A stretch of 64,000 nucleotides of DNA from Dyadobacter tibetensis Y620-1. GTDB taxonomy: Bacteria > Bacteroidota > Bacteroidia > Cytophagales > Spirosomataceae. Below the pieces are notes generated by a model. That model saw only the letters and a program-made list of their open reading frames with translations. It searched no databases and was not told where the DNA came from. Position numbers and translations under genes: made by a program. The stretch spans positions 372,001 to 436,000 of the forward strand of contig NZ_AZQN01000001.1 of assembly GCF_000566685.1 (NCBI RefSeq), read 5' to 3'. Positions within the stretch are counted from its first letter, which is position 1, and each line of letters begins with the position of its first letter. Positions 1 through 9,039 of the stretch are shown here, piece by piece.

Positions 1-102
1 GGTGGTCATTACATCGTTATTTTTTTCGTTGGGCACCTGAGGGTTTTCCACGATTGCTTTCTGAGAATTTTCCTGAATGAGGCCTAATAGTTGGTCTAGC
101 AT
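1..102 (-). CDS. Unknown small protein, N-terminal part only (runs off left edge)
   Basis: An ATG at 102-100 on the minus strand opens a frame with no stop up to the window edge. The visible 34 residues begin MLDQLLGLIQENSQKAIVEN and continue with a PQVPNEKNND stretch. The soluble, Gln/Asn-rich start recalls small DUF937/YidB-like proteins of Bacteroidota, but too little is visible to assign a family. It lies downstream of rplT on the same strand but behind a strong terminator, so it is probably a separate transcription unit. Confidence 0.5.
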   Translation of the reverse strand, partial: MLDQLLGLIQENSQKAIVENPQVPNEKNNDVMTT

Positions 103-182
103 GGTTTTGCGTTTAGTGTTATAGGTTTGAGACTGTTCCCAAGCCTTGAAGTAACACTAATTAAAAATTGTTTCAAAAAAAA

Positions 183-202
183 ATCCCGCCAATTGGCGGG
201 AT
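183..202 (-). terminator. Rho-independent terminator after rplT
   Basis: An 8-bp perfect stem (atcccgcc / ggcgggat) with an AATT loop is followed, read on the minus strand, by an uninterrupted run of about nine T (plus-strand A at 175-183). It sits 7 bases past the rplT stop and ends the infC-rpmI-rplT transcript. Confidence 0.9.
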
Positions 203-208
203 GCTGTT

Positions 209-553
209 TTATTTTACTTGATCAACGATCGCTTTAAAAGCATCGGGATGATTCATTGCCAGGTCGGCAAGCACCTTTCTATTAAGAGCAATTCCTTTAT
301 TTCCCAATTTGCCCATTAATTGGGAGTAGGATAGACCATGAATTCTGGCTCCTGCATTAATACGCTGAATCCAAAGTGCACGGAAATGGCGTTTCTTCTG
401 TTTACGACCTTCATAGGCATAGCTTAAAGCTTTATCTACGGCGTTTTTGGCAACGGTCCATACATTCTTGCGACGGCCGAAATAACCTTTCGCTAATTTT
501 AATACTTTTTTACGTCTTGCACGCGACGCAACGTGGTTCACTGAACGTGGCAT
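209..553 (-). CDS. rplT: 50S ribosomal protein L20 (bL20)
   Basis: 114 residues, the normal bL20 length. bL20 binds 23S rRNA early in large-subunit assembly. The N-terminal half is a long basic helix ([10 protein letters not shown] near residue 11) and the L20 signature [14 protein letters not shown] lies at about residues 53-66. It is the last gene of the order thrS-infC-rpmI-rplT, 108 bases after rpmI, and is followed by a strong terminator. In other bacteria L20 represses its own operon by binding the leader or an internal mRNA site; no such site was identified here. Confidence 0.98.
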   Translation of the reverse strand: MPRSVNHVASRARRKKVLKLAKGYFGRRKNVWTVAKNAVDKALSYAYEGRKQKKRHFRALWIQRINAGARIHGLSYSQLMGKLGNKGIALNRKVLADLAMNHPDAFKAIVDQVK

Positions 554-661
554 AATTTAACTGTTTTTGATGGTCGGCGCTCCTTAACGGAGACTTGAAA
601 GCCGGCAATCGGGTGGAACAAAAAACCGAAATGGTATTTTATAAATAGGGGCAGTGTTCGC

Positions 662-859
662 TTAGTATTTGCGAAGCATTGCCAGAACTTGCTTCTCGTT
701 GCTTACATCGATCAAACCAGTTTTCATCAATTTCCGCTTGCGCTTATTTGATTTTTTGGTAAGAATGTGGCTGTGAAAAGCATGTTTACGCTTGATTTTA
801 CCTGTTCCAGTAAGCGAAAAGCGTTTTTTCGCACCAGAAATGGTTTTCATTTTAGGCAT
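662..859 (-). CDS. rpmI: 50S ribosomal protein L35 (bL35)
   Basis: 65 residues, typical length for bL35, a basic protein of the large subunit. The family pattern MPKMKTxSGAKKRF opens the protein, followed by [14 protein letters not shown] and a basic middle. It lies between infC and rplT in the conserved operon. A hairpin terminator and a candidate TAnnTTTG promoter lie between infC and this gene, so rpmI-rplT may be transcribed partly on their own. Confidence 0.97.
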   Translation of the reverse strand: MPKMKTISGAKKRFSLTGTGKIKRKHAFHSHILTKKSNKRKRKLMKTGLIDVSNEKQVLAMLRKY

Positions 860-899
860 AATAAAAAATAGAATAGTTGATTAAATATAAAACAGCGTG

Positions 900-907
900 C
901 AAAATTA
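900..907 (-). promoter_or_regulatory. Candidate Bacteroidota -7 element (TAATTTTG) for rpmI-rplT
   Basis: On the minus strand the sequence reads TAATTTTG, an exact fit to the Bacteroidota sigma-ABfr -7 consensus TAnnTTTG. It lies 41 bases before the rpmI start and just past the infC terminator hairpin. A TTTG lies upstream but with only 12 bases of spacing, shorter than the usual 19-21, so the -33 element is not convincing. Confidence 0.4.
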
Positions 908-929
908 TAAAGAATACCTCAAAATAAAA

Positions 930-963
930 AATCGTAAAGGTGTGAAGACACACTTTTACGATT
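930..963 (-). terminator. Hairpin terminator/attenuator between infC and rpmI
   Basis: A 15-bp stem (930-944 with 949-963, one G-U-type mismatch) with a 4-base loop. On the minus strand it is followed by a T-rich run, and the plus strand also has T's after it. It stands 22 bases past the infC stop, inside what is usually one operon, so it may set the infC to L35/L20 ratio. Confidence 0.75.
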
Positions 964-984
964 TTTTGAATATAAGATAGACTA

Positions 985-1536
985 TTACTTCTTGGCAACC
1001 GCAGGTGCCAAAATGATCGTCATACGTTTTCCTTCGAGCTTTGGCTGCATTTCAAGTTTTCCATAGTCAGCTAACGCTTCCGAGAATTTATTGAGAAGAT
1101 TGGAGCCACGTTCTTTGAAAACAATAGTACGACCTACGAAGTGGACGTAAGCCTTCACCTTTGAGCCTTCTTTTAGGAAGTTAATGGCATGCTTTAATTT
1201 GAATTCAAAATCATGGTCGTCGGTATTGGGACCGAAACGAATCTCTTTAATAACAACCTTTTGAGCCTTGGCTTTTATCTCCTTTTGTTTTTTCTTCTGC
1301 TCGTATTTGAATTTGGAGTAATCCACCACCTTACAAACAGGTGGTACCGCAGTAGGCGCAATTTCCACCAGGTCAAGGCTTTGAGCCTTAGCCATGGCTT
1401 TCGCCGTTGCAATATCAACAACTCCTGGTTCTATATTTTCGCCTACCAGACGAACTTCTTTTGCTGTGATTCGATCATTTATTTTATAGGGTTCTTCGGG
1501 AACTCTGAACCGGCCGCTATGGGGTCTTAATGCCAT
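985..1536 (-). CDS. infC: Translation initiation factor IF-3
   Basis: IF-3 binds the 30S subunit, prevents 50S joining and checks the start codon-initiator tRNA match. From the ATG at 1536 the protein has 183 residues: N-domain with [17 protein letters not shown], a lysine-rich linker ([19 protein letters not shown]) and the C-domain with [20 protein letters not shown] and the RTIVFKERG strand. The frame stays open upstream to a TTG at 1578. IF-3 genes often use rare start codons, but the family normally begins close to MALRP, so the ATG is preferred. Its C-terminal tail ends soon after LAPAVAKK, as usual. Confidence 0.96.
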   Translation of the reverse strand: MALRPHSGRFRVPEEPYKINDRITAKEVRLVGENIEPGVVDIATAKAMAKAQSLDLVEIAPTAVPPVCKVVDYSKFKYEQKKKQKEIKAKAQKVVIKEIRFGPNTDDHDFEFKLKHAINFLKEGSKVKAYVHFVGRTIVFKERGSNLLNKFSEALADYGKLEMQPKLEGKRMTIILAPAVAKK

Positions 1537-1646
1537 ATATGATTGGATTGGTGATTTTTTGGTTAAAAGTGGAATCAATGATTTAACACTAACGCCACAA
1601 AAATAGTGCCTTATTTACTTAATTATAGTAATTTATCCTGAAAACT

Positions 1647-3587
1647 TCAAATTTTAGCTTCTTTTTTAAAGAAATCAGCAAATTCTGCAATTGTCAGACT
1701 TCCTAGATCTCCTTCTCCTTTGCGTCGGATAGAAATTTTGCCTTCCTCCATCTCTTTCTCGCCTACAATAAGCATAAAGGGAACTTTCGTCACTTCTGCA
1801 TCTCTAATTTTTCGCCCTATTTTCTCGTCCCTATGATCTACAAATCCACGTATATCATGGTCTTGTAATTGGAAAAAGACGTCTTCTGCATAATCAGCGA
1901 ATTTTTCAGAAATCGGCAGGATGGCAATTTGATCGGGTGAAAGCCATAATGGGAATTGCCCAGCTGTATTCTCAATAAGGATAGCAATGAAACGCTCCAT
2001 AGATCCAAAGGGTGCCCTATGGATCATGACCGGACGATGCTTCTGGTTGTCGGAGCCTGTATATTCCAGTGAAAAACGCTGAGGCAACTGATAATCTACC
2101 TGTATGGTTCCGAGCTGCCATTTTCTTCCTAGTGCATCCCGAACCATAAAATCAAGTTTGGGTCCGTAAAATGCAGCCTCTCCAAGCTCTGTAACAGTGG
2201 CTAGCCCCTTCTCTGCCGCAGCTTCGATAATGGCTTGTTCCGCTTTTTCCCAGTCTTCATCGTTCCCAATGTATTTTTGTTTATTTTCCGGATCCCGCAA
2301 AGAAATCTGGGCACTGTAGTCATCAAATCCTAAGGAATTGAAGACATATAATACAAGGTCGATTACTTTCAAAAACTCTGACTTAACCTGATCGGGACGA
2401 CAGAAAATATGTGCGTCGTCCTGGGTGAACCCGCGAACCCGCGTTAGGCCATGTAATTCCCCACTTTGTTCATATCGATATACAGTACCAAACTCAGCAA
2501 ACCGTAAAGGTAGGTCTTTATAGGAGCGGGGTGAGGTTTTGTAGATTTCGCAGTGATGCGGACAGTTCATGGGTTTAAGCAAATACTCTTCACCTTCATT
2601 GGGCGTTTTGACCGGCTGAAATGAATCCTTGCCATATTTTTCCCAATGGCCGGAAGTAATATATAGTTCTTTGCTGCCGATATGAGGTGTAACCACAGGT
2701 AGATATCCGGCTCTGGTTTGGGCCTTGCGAAGGAAACTCTCAAGTCTTTCCCGTAACATTGCTCCCTTAGGCAGCCACAAGGGGAGTCCCTGACCCACTT
2801 TTTCGGAAAAAGCGAATAACTCCAGATCTTTACCCAACCGTCGGTGATCTCTTTTTTTGGCCTCCTCCATAAGTGCCAAATGTTCATCGAGTTCCTTTTG
2901 TTTGGGAAAAGTAATACCATAAATGCGGGTCAACATTTTGTTTTCCTGCTTATTTCTCCAATAGGCCCCAGCAATATTCGTTAGCTTGATGGCTTTGATA
3001 ATTCCTGTATTGGGAATATGAGGACCTTTGCAAAGATCCGTAAAGTTTCCTTGTTGATACAAAGTGATGGAACCATCTTCCAGTCCATCGATCAGTTCAA
3101 GCTTGTATTGGTCCCCCTTTTCAGTGAAGTAGGCAATGGCCTCTTCTTTTGAAATTGGTTTTCTGACATACTCGTTTTTCTGGCGGGCCAGCTCGAGCAT
3201 TTTCTTCTCTATTTTAGGGAAATCATCCTGACTAATGGTATGCTCACCTAGGTCTATATCGTAGTAAAAGCCGCGCTCAAGGGAGGGTCCGGTACCGAAT
3301 TTCACCCCAGGATACAGCGCTTCCAGAGCTTCTGCCAATAGGTGAGCAGATGAATGCCAGAAGGTTGCTTTACCATCATCGTCGTTCCAGGTTAAAAGCT
3401 TAACCATCGAATCTTCCTGGATAGATCTGTTGGGATCCCAAACTTCATCACCAACTTTGGCAGCGATTACATTTCGGGCCAATCCTTCGCTAATGCTCAG
3501 GGCTATGTCTATGGCTGTTGCACCTTTGGGGTAATTTCGTTTGCTACCATCTGGAAGCGTTATAATAATTTCGGACTCGTCTTTCAT
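1647..3587 (-). CDS. thrS: Threonine--tRNA ligase
   Basis: Charges tRNA-Thr with threonine in the cytoplasm. 646 residues, the full bacterial form: N-terminal TGS domain (about 1-66), editing domain with the HSSAH motif (His78, His82) and CKGPH (Cys186, His190), class II catalytic core and the C-terminal anticodon-binding domain. The zinc ligands Cys342 (NCPHH), His393 (DDAHIF) and His523 (MIHRAPFG) are present, as are class II motifs 2 and 3 ([23 protein letters not shown]). It heads the thrS-infC-rpmI-rplT group; 110 bases separate it from infC. No leader hairpin typical of thrS autoregulation was recognised. Confidence 0.98.
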   Translation of the reverse strand: MKDESEIIITLPDGSKRNYPKGATAIDIALSISEGLARNVIAAKVGDEVWDPNRSIQEDSMVKLLTWNDDDGKATFWHSSAHLLAEALEALYPGVKFGTGPSLERGFYYDIDLGEHTISQDDFPKIEKKMLELARQKNEYVRKPISKEEAIAYFTEKGDQYKLELIDGLEDGSITLYQQGNFTDLCKGPHIPNTGIIKAIKLTNIAGAYWRNKQENKMLTRIYGITFPKQKELDEHLALMEEAKKRDHRRLGKDLELFAFSEKVGQGLPLWLPKGAMLRERLESFLRKAQTRAGYLPVVTPHIGSKELYITSGHWEKYGKDSFQPVKTPNEGEEYLLKPMNCPHHCEIYKTSPRSYKDLPLRFAEFGTVYRYEQSGELHGLTRVRGFTQDDAHIFCRPDQVKSEFLKVIDLVLYVFNSLGFDDYSAQISLRDPENKQKYIGNDEDWEKAEQAIIEAAAEKGLATVTELGEAAFYGPKLDFMVRDALGRKWQLGTIQVDYQLPQRFSLEYTGSDNQKHRPVMIHRAPFGSMERFIAILIENTAGQFPLWLSPDQIAILPISEKFADYAEDVFFQLQDHDIRGFVDHRDEKIGRKIRDAEVTKVPFMLIVGEKEMEEGKISIRRKGEGDLGSLTIAEFADFFKKEAKI

Positions 3588-3681
3588 TCAATTATAATAT
3601 GTATTGCGATTGATCTTGATGTATGCTAGTCGACACAGAAAAAGGAATTTTCAGCCTTTTTGGTACGTATATCTTGCAAAT

Positions 3682-4863
3682 CTATTCAATTTTGGCCTTT
3701 CTTAAGGTATCTATCTTCAAATTTATAGTTCCTTTAGGTTGGATCGGGCTGATTTTAATTCTGGAGCTGTCCCTATGAGACTCATTTTCGTCAGATAGGA
3801 GAGGTGAATGGTCCTTTTGAAGATAGGCATTTTCCAGAGATTGAATACGATACATGCCATAACGCGCATTCTGATTACTGGAATTTGACTCTAAGATACG
3901 GGTATAAATGGCCTTGGCCTGGACAAAATTTCCCAGTTTTTCAAAGGCATATCCCGACAATTCCAGTATTCCGGTGTCGGCGGGACGAATTTGCTGAAGT
4001 TTTTCTAAAGGAGGCAGGGCCTGACTGTACGCTTTTTGACCTATCGCCGTTTTGGCCCATTGCATTAAAGCCTTTTCATAGTCAGGCTTCAATGCAACTG
4101 CTTTGCGATACTGAATGATTGCCGTGTCAGGTAATGCCATTATCCGGAATACCTCTCCTCTCTCAAAATACAGCTCAGGACGGTCTGGAAATCGATTAAT
4201 AGCCAGATTGTTGATCTGTAAAGCCTCGGTTGGTTTGCCTAAACGGCGATAAATCCTGGTCGATTCTTCATAAGCCCGGCGGAACCTCGGATTCAGGTTA
4301 ATGGCTTCTCTTAAGCTTTCTAAGCTTGCCAAACTGTCGCCCTGATGCGCCTGGATCATCCCCTTAACAAAATAGACTGATCCATCGAAGGGTGTCATCT
4401 TCATGGCCTGATTTAAATATGCAACGGCCTTCCGATGATTATTACCAGACTGATAAATATCCGCTAACAGTATATATAGCTCAGGGCTGGACTGCTGCAG
4501 AGCTTCTGAGCGCTCCGCATCGGCAAGGGCCTTTTCGATCTGTTCTAGTTCCATATAGATTTTCCCTCTTAAAAGGAAAAAATCGGATCGGTTGGCGTCT
4601 CCCTCAATCGCCGTATTGATATCAGACAATGCCGCAGGGTAGTTCTCCTGGTCAAAATAAATTCTTGCCCTTTTAAAATAATTATCTTCCCGATCGAGTC
4701 CTCGCCGGATCAGATCCGTTAGAGAAAGGATTGCAGTCTTTTGCCACTCTTCCCTGGCATTTTCTAGAACCGGTGGAATGCGCGTGTCGCTTTGATCTTC
4801 TTTTTGACAAGAAGATAAGCAAATAAGTAAAAGGACTAATATATATAAGCTACAACGTATCAC
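3682..4863 (-). CDS. TPR-repeat lipoprotein
   Basis: 393 residues starting with GTG. The N-terminus is a lipoprotein signal peptide (hydrophobic ILVLLLICLSSC, lipobox Cys at about residue 19), so the mature protein is membrane anchored. The rest is a run of tetratricopeptide repeats (for example ARIYFDQENYPAALSDINTA, AVAYLNQAMKMTPFDGSVYF, AIIQYRKAVALKPDYEKAL) up to about residue 330, then a polar tail. TPR arrays bind partner proteins; the partner is not known. It lies 94 bases upstream of thrS on the same strand but has no evident functional link to it. Confidence 0.8.
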   Translation of the reverse strand: MIRCSLYILVLLLICLSSCQKEDQSDTRIPPVLENAREEWQKTAILSLTDLIRRGLDREDNYFKRARIYFDQENYPAALSDINTAIEGDANRSDFFLLRGKIYMELEQIEKALADAERSEALQQSSPELYILLADIYQSGNNHRKAVAYLNQAMKMTPFDGSVYFVKGMIQAHQGDSLASLESLREAINLNPRFRRAYEESTRIYRRLGKPTEALQINNLAINRFPDRPELYFERGEVFRIMALPDTAIIQYRKAVALKPDYEKALMQWAKTAIGQKAYSQALPPLEKLQQIRPADTGILELSGYAFEKLGNFVQAKAIYTRILESNSSNQNARYGMYRIQSLENAYLQKDHSPLLSDENESHRDSSRIKISPIQPKGTINLKIDTLRKAKIE

Positions 4864-4937
4864 GCCTTATGAAAATAATTAAAATATAGAACTCTTAAAG
4901 GCATTCCACTCCCAGGTGTATCTTGAGGGCATGATTA

Positions 4938-5822
4938 TTAGGAAATATCTGAAAATCGCGAAAAAACGCCAAGTGGCAGTTTTTTATTAAAACTATCTGG
5001 AATATATAATTCGCCGAATTCATGTTTAATTCCCTCTCCAAAATGAGCTTTCACAAGATTGTCAACGATCAGTGCCGACAATCCCAGAGAATAAAGATTG
5101 ATGATAAAGAAATAATTTTTTTTCTTTAACAGTAAAGCCGATAAGCGGAGGAGTTCATTTAACTGCTCTTCCAGAACCCATTTCTCACCGTCGGGGCCCC
5201 TGCCGTAAGCTGGAGGATCTAATATGATTCCATTATATTGATTTCCACGTCGTACTTCTCTCTGAACGAATTTGACAGCATCTTCAACCACCCAACGGAT
5301 ATTATTCAGGCCAGAAAGTTCCATGTTTTCACGCGACCAGCTGATGACCTGCTTGACAGAGTCAACATGGGTTACGTCAGCACCAGATGCTTTAGCGGCT
5401 AAGCTAGCGATACCGGTGTAGGCAAAGAGATTTAAGACGTTAGGCTTTTCTTCATGAATATCCTTAAGCTTGCTGGCTATAAAGTCCCAGTTAGTAGCCT
5501 GTTCAGGAAAAATTCCAACATGTTTGAAAGAAGACAGGGCCAGTTTTGCACGAAGGTGAAGATCCCCTGTGCGATATTGCATTACCCAGCGATCGGGCAT
5601 GTCATTGCCGACAATCCACTGACCTTTGTCTTGTGCATTTTTGTCTTTTTTGAAAGTTGCATTACTCTGTTGAACCCATTCCTTTTCGGAAAGAGATTTG
5701 TCCCAAATGGCCTGTGGCTCAGGACGACGCAAGGTGTAAGGTCCGAATTTTTCAAGTTTTTCGTAAGCACCGGAATCTATCAGCTGGTAATCAGTATGTT
5801 GGTCTGGCGTAAGTAATAACAC
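4938..5822 (-). CDS. Class I SAM-dependent methyltransferase, RlmI/RlmK-like
   Basis: 294 residues, GTG start. The core is a Rossmann methyltransferase: SAM-binding motif VLNLFAYTGIASLAAKASGA around residue 135, acidic loop HVDSVKQV, and the catalytic motif ILDPPAYGRGPDG near residue 200. This layout matches the family (PF10672) of RlmI-type 23S rRNA cytosine-C5 methyltransferases, but the N-terminal PUA domain of RlmI is replaced by a shorter region. Substrate (rRNA or other) is inferred only. Neighbours give no clue. Confidence 0.75.
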   Translation of the reverse strand: MLLLTPDQHTDYQLIDSGAYEKLEKFGPYTLRRPEPQAIWDKSLSEKEWVQQSNATFKKDKNAQDKGQWIVGNDMPDRWVMQYRTGDLHLRAKLALSSFKHVGIFPEQATNWDFIASKLKDIHEEKPNVLNLFAYTGIASLAAKASGADVTHVDSVKQVISWSRENMELSGLNNIRWVVEDAVKFVQREVRRGNQYNGIILDPPAYGRGPDGEKWVLEEQLNELLRLSALLLKKKNYFFIINLYSLGLSALIVDNLVKAHFGEGIKHEFGELYIPDSFNKKLPLGVFSRFSDIS

Positions 5823-5916
5823 GGAAAGCAGGTTGAATGATAAGTATGATGAAATTATAAAATAGCAGATGATTGGTTCCCCTGTTTCTGCCGGGCTAGC
5901 ACAACTGTGTCTTGAA

Positions 5917-7479
5917 TCAGTGTTCTATTTTGGCTAAATAGTAAATATTCCTTCGTCCACGGTTTTCGGAGGATGTATTCGGGTTGCTAATTCGTTGAGA
6001 ACCCCAGGCGATATAGTAGTGATCGTACCAGAAATCAATATCATCCGTTTCAGTTTTCCGTATTTTGTCTCCTTCCACGCCCGTGGGGAGCGTAAAACTT
6101 GCCTCTCCCTTGACTACCCTGTTTTGGCTGATGGTTTTGCTCATTACCTTACCACTTTTAGTATAAGCGAGTTTAACCTGATCGCCAGCAAGTGTCTGAA
6201 GCTTAACCTTCTGCCGTAAATCCATGGATTTTACCCCTTCAAAATTTATATGGTTGTCCCATATTATGTTTCCAGTTGCAGAAATGCCAGCGACGATAGC
6301 ATGGGTGTAGGTAAAACCATCGAATATTTGTTGATTATAAGCCCTTCCGTTGTACATGGGATTGTAAAGATAAGGGTTATACAAACTTCTGCCAAAGGGG
6401 TAACCCATCATGGACTGGTATCCGGACCCCATGCCTGGAGTCTGATAGCGGAATTCCGGATAATAGACTTCCGCCAGCAATAAATAGTTTTCGTTATGGG
6501 GAATAAGATCGTGAAGTAGTAAGCGGTAATTGAGCTTTAAGTCCTGGCCTGCTTCTTTTTTCTTATCAATCCTCTTTTCGAGTTTTTCCTGCTGACGTGG
6601 ATTTAGGAATTGAAAGAAATTGCTGAAGTCGGTAAAACTATGATAACGAGCATATTGGACTTTTCCATCCACAAATTTACTGATAAATATCCCCTGGCTG
6701 GCTGCAGAGCGTGTACTCTGCATGTTCCGATAGCCGTAAGTACCCACTAGAAGTTGCGTATTATTATCAATTATCTGCAATCGGCCATTGATAATGGAAT
6801 ACTCTGGCTCGGGTACTTGTTCCACCTCTAAGGCCACCCTGCCCCTATCGTCGTAGGCCCTGACCAATAATTTAGTTTCTTTGCCATTTTTAATGGCGTA
6901 ATTGACATGAACCAGGCCATGAAGACTATCTACTTCTAATGACTGAATGACGCTAGATCCTTGCATTGCAGAAGGAAGAATTCTGGTTTTGGGAGTATCG
7001 AGTTGGGAATATAATAATACGGCTTCGTTGCGCAATTTTCCAGCCATAAAAATGGAATATCCCATACTGACAAAATCTGTGAGTTCAAACCGGGGCATGG
7101 TCTCTATATGAAAAGTCTCTAGAAATCCTGGCCCAATATTTACTTTTACGATTTTATAGATGCTGCTTTTGGTTTTATTAAAAAGTAGGTAGATCGACTT
7201 TCCGTCATAGGTTGTAGTTATCAAATCCAGATTGGCTCCTAACGGACCCTCAATGGACCATATATTGTCCAAATCGGTACTAAATCTGCGTACTAGGAAT
7301 GAGTCTTTGGTAGGTTTAGAAATGACTATAACACCTTTTTCTCCGATCGGGATGGTCCGGATGGTTTCTACATTACCTTTAATTGGAATTTCAATTCGAC
7401 GAACTTCCTGTCCAAGCGCTGTGGACCAATCGAATGTCAACAAAAACAGTAGTAAAATAATGATACGACTAAGGTTCAT
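5917..7479 (-). CDS. Unknown secreted protein
   Basis: I do not recognise the family. From the ATG at 7479 (11-base overlap with the end of the EVE gene; a longer frame begins at 7503) the protein has 520 residues. It opens with a signal peptide (MNLSRIIILLLFLLTFDWST, cleavage likely after ALG). The body is rich in beta-strand-like segments, with a Tyr/Pro/Asn/Gly-rich loop around residues 355-385 (YNPYLYNPMYNGRAYNQ), suggesting an extracytoplasmic beta-propeller-like fold, though this is inference. The overlap means it is co-translated with the EVE protein. Confidence 0.7.
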   Translation of the reverse strand: MNLSRIIILLLFLLTFDWSTALGQEVRRIEIPIKGNVETIRTIPIGEKGVIVISKPTKDSFLVRRFSTDLDNIWSIEGPLGANLDLITTTYDGKSIYLLFNKTKSSIYKIVKVNIGPGFLETFHIETMPRFELTDFVSMGYSIFMAGKLRNEAVLLYSQLDTPKTRILPSAMQGSSVIQSLEVDSLHGLVHVNYAIKNGKETKLLVRAYDDRGRVALEVEQVPEPEYSIINGRLQIIDNNTQLLVGTYGYRNMQSTRSAASQGIFISKFVDGKVQYARYHSFTDFSNFFQFLNPRQQEKLEKRIDKKKEAGQDLKLNYRLLLHDLIPHNENYLLLAEVYYPEFRYQTPGMGSGYQSMMGYPFGRSLYNPYLYNPMYNGRAYNQQIFDGFTYTHAIVAGISATGNIIWDNHINFEGVKSMDLRQKVKLQTLAGDQVKLAYTKSGKVMSKTISQNRVVKGEASFTLPTGVEGDKIRKTETDDIDFWYDHYYIAWGSQRISNPNTSSENRGRRNIYYLAKIEH

Positions 7480-7879
7480 AAGCAAGGGCAACGATATGAT
7501 CAAACTCTTCCATTTTTAACGGGCATACCGACAATCTTGAGAGTTTTACCAAGGCAATATCTTTCAGTTGAGGGTCCTGTTTGATCTGTGCTAGGCTGAT
7601 GGCCTTAGGAAGTTTCGCGACCGGTTTGAAATGCACCACTACCCATCTGGGGTCGTCTGAGGTTGGGTCGGGGTAATGTTCTTTACTCACTTTGGCGATT
7701 CCGACCACTTCTTTGCCGACATTGCTATGATAGAATAGGGCCTGATCGCCTTCTTTCATTGCCATCATGTTATTACGAGCCTGATAATTTCGCACGCCAT
7801 CCCACATGGATTCTCCTTCTTCTACAAAATGATCCCAGGAATACTTAAATGGTTCCGACTTGATGAGCCAGTAATTCAT
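7469..7879 (-). CDS. EVE-domain protein
   Basis: 136 residues covering one complete EVE domain: opening MNYWLIKSEPFKYSWDHF, the WDGVRNYQARNNM segment (residues 26-38), GDQALFYHSN and a C-terminal LVKLSRLSVCPL strand. EVE domains are PUA/YTH relatives; known or proposed ligands are modified bases in DNA or RNA. Standalone EVE proteins of this size (thymocyte nuclear protein 1-like) are common in bacteria and have no settled role. The gene overlaps the next gene by 11 bases and follows menB after a weak hairpin. Confidence 0.9.
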   Translation of the reverse strand: MNYWLIKSEPFKYSWDHFVEEGESMWDGVRNYQARNNMMAMKEGDQALFYHSNVGKEVVGIAKVSKEHYPDPTSDDPRWVVVHFKPVAKLPKAISLAQIKQDPQLKDIALVKLSRLSVCPLKMEEFDHIVALAYEP

Positions 7880-7913
7880 ATTTGACAGTTTTTCTTAATA
7901 AAGAGTATAAGCT

Positions 7914-7946
7914 ATCCGCTGCTGAATGGATTACGTCACAGCGGAT
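7914..7946 (-). terminator. Weak hairpin between menB and the EVE gene
   Basis: Stem atccgctg / cagcggat (8 bp, extendable with a bulge to gctatccgctg / cagcggataagc) and a 17-base loop. On the minus strand it follows the menB stop by 15 bases. There is no long T run, so termination is likely to be incomplete. Confidence 0.4.
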
Positions 7947-7961
7947 AAGCAATAAATTTGA

Positions 7962-8786
7962 TCAGGGAAATTTAGGGAATTTGCTGAAATCCGGGGTACG
8001 TTTTTCCAAAAACGAATTAAAGCCTTCCTTAGCCTCTTCACTCAGATAATATAGGAGCGTAGCATTTCCAGCCAACTCCTGAATTCCAGCCTGACCGTCA
8101 AGTTCGGCATTAAATGAACTCTTTAACATGCGAATTGACAAGGGGCTTTTAACCTGAATCTTCTTACACCAGGCTATGGTGGTCGCTTCTAATTCTTCCA
8201 GCGGAACAACCTTATTAACTAAGCCCATCTGCAATGCTTCGTCGGCATCATATTGGTCACAGAGAAACCAAATTTCTCTGGCTTTTTTCTGACCGACTAC
8301 CCTCGCCAGATAAGAAGCTCCAAATCCACCGTCAAAACTACCTACCTTGGGTCCTGTCTGACCGAACCTAGCATTGTCGGCCGCAATGGTCATGTCGCAT
8401 ACTACATGCAACACATGTCCACCACCTATAGCCCAGCCTGCTACCATGGCTATCACGACTTTGGGAATCGATCGAATCATTTTTTGTAAGTCTAGCACAT
8501 TGAGGCGGGGCACATGATCTTCTCCAATATATCCACCATGCCCTCTCACCGATTGATCGCCACCTGAACAGAATGCCTTTCCTCCCTCACCGGTAAGGAT
8601 AATTACTTCTATTTTCGGATCTTCCCGGCAGATGTGCATCGCATCGATCATCTCACTGACCGTCTGAGGGGTGAATGCATTATGTTTCTGCGGGCGATTA
8701 ATGCTGATTTTGGCTATACCCTCATGCAGGGTAAATAATATATCCTGATATTCTTTAATGGTTTCCCATTGAACTGAAGCTGACAT
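7962..8786 (-). CDS. menB: 1,4-dihydroxy-2-naphthoyl-CoA synthase
   Basis: Closes the second ring in menaquinone synthesis, turning o-succinylbenzoyl-CoA into 1,4-dihydroxy-2-naphthoyl-CoA. 274 residues with the crotonase fold: oxyanion-hole segment [16 protein letters not shown] near residue 70, [20 protein letters not shown] near 117, and the MenB-specific [19 protein letters not shown] around 144 to 162. The C-terminal [20 protein letters not shown] is typical. It is divergent from menE, 253 bases away, so the two menaquinone genes could share a control region. Presence of menB and menE implies the classical o-succinylbenzoate pathway rather than the futalosine route. Confidence 0.96.
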   Translation of the reverse strand: MSASVQWETIKEYQDILFTLHEGIAKISINRPQKHNAFTPQTVSEMIDAMHICREDPKIEVIILTGEGGKAFCSGGDQSVRGHGGYIGEDHVPRLNVLDLQKMIRSIPKVVIAMVAGWAIGGGHVLHVVCDMTIAADNARFGQTGPKVGSFDGGFGASYLARVVGQKKAREIWFLCDQYDADEALQMGLVNKVVPLEELEATTIAWCKKIQVKSPLSIRMLKSSFNAELDGQAGIQELAGNATLLYYLSEEAKEGFNSFLEKRTPDFSKFPKFP

Positions 8787-9039
8787 AAAACTGATTTAAT
8801 TATACTATATGACCAAAAAGCTTATTTATTAATTCTACATTCTCCCAATGTACAACTTTTATTCTTGTACGATTTACAATCGGATTCTGATTGGTGCATA
8901 CCATACAAGTACTGCGAAATTAAAGATTGTTTTTCGGACAGTCAAAAACTTATATTTATCTTTCGCCCTTCAAATGGAAAAGGAGAGTCTGTTATAACCA
9001 TCCTTGATATATTAACTGCCTTAGGACCATACCTTATCT

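Noticed and set aside
1213..1530. 105-codon plus-strand frame inside infC
   Set aside because: Antisense shadow of infC with Phe/Leu-rich low-complexity product.
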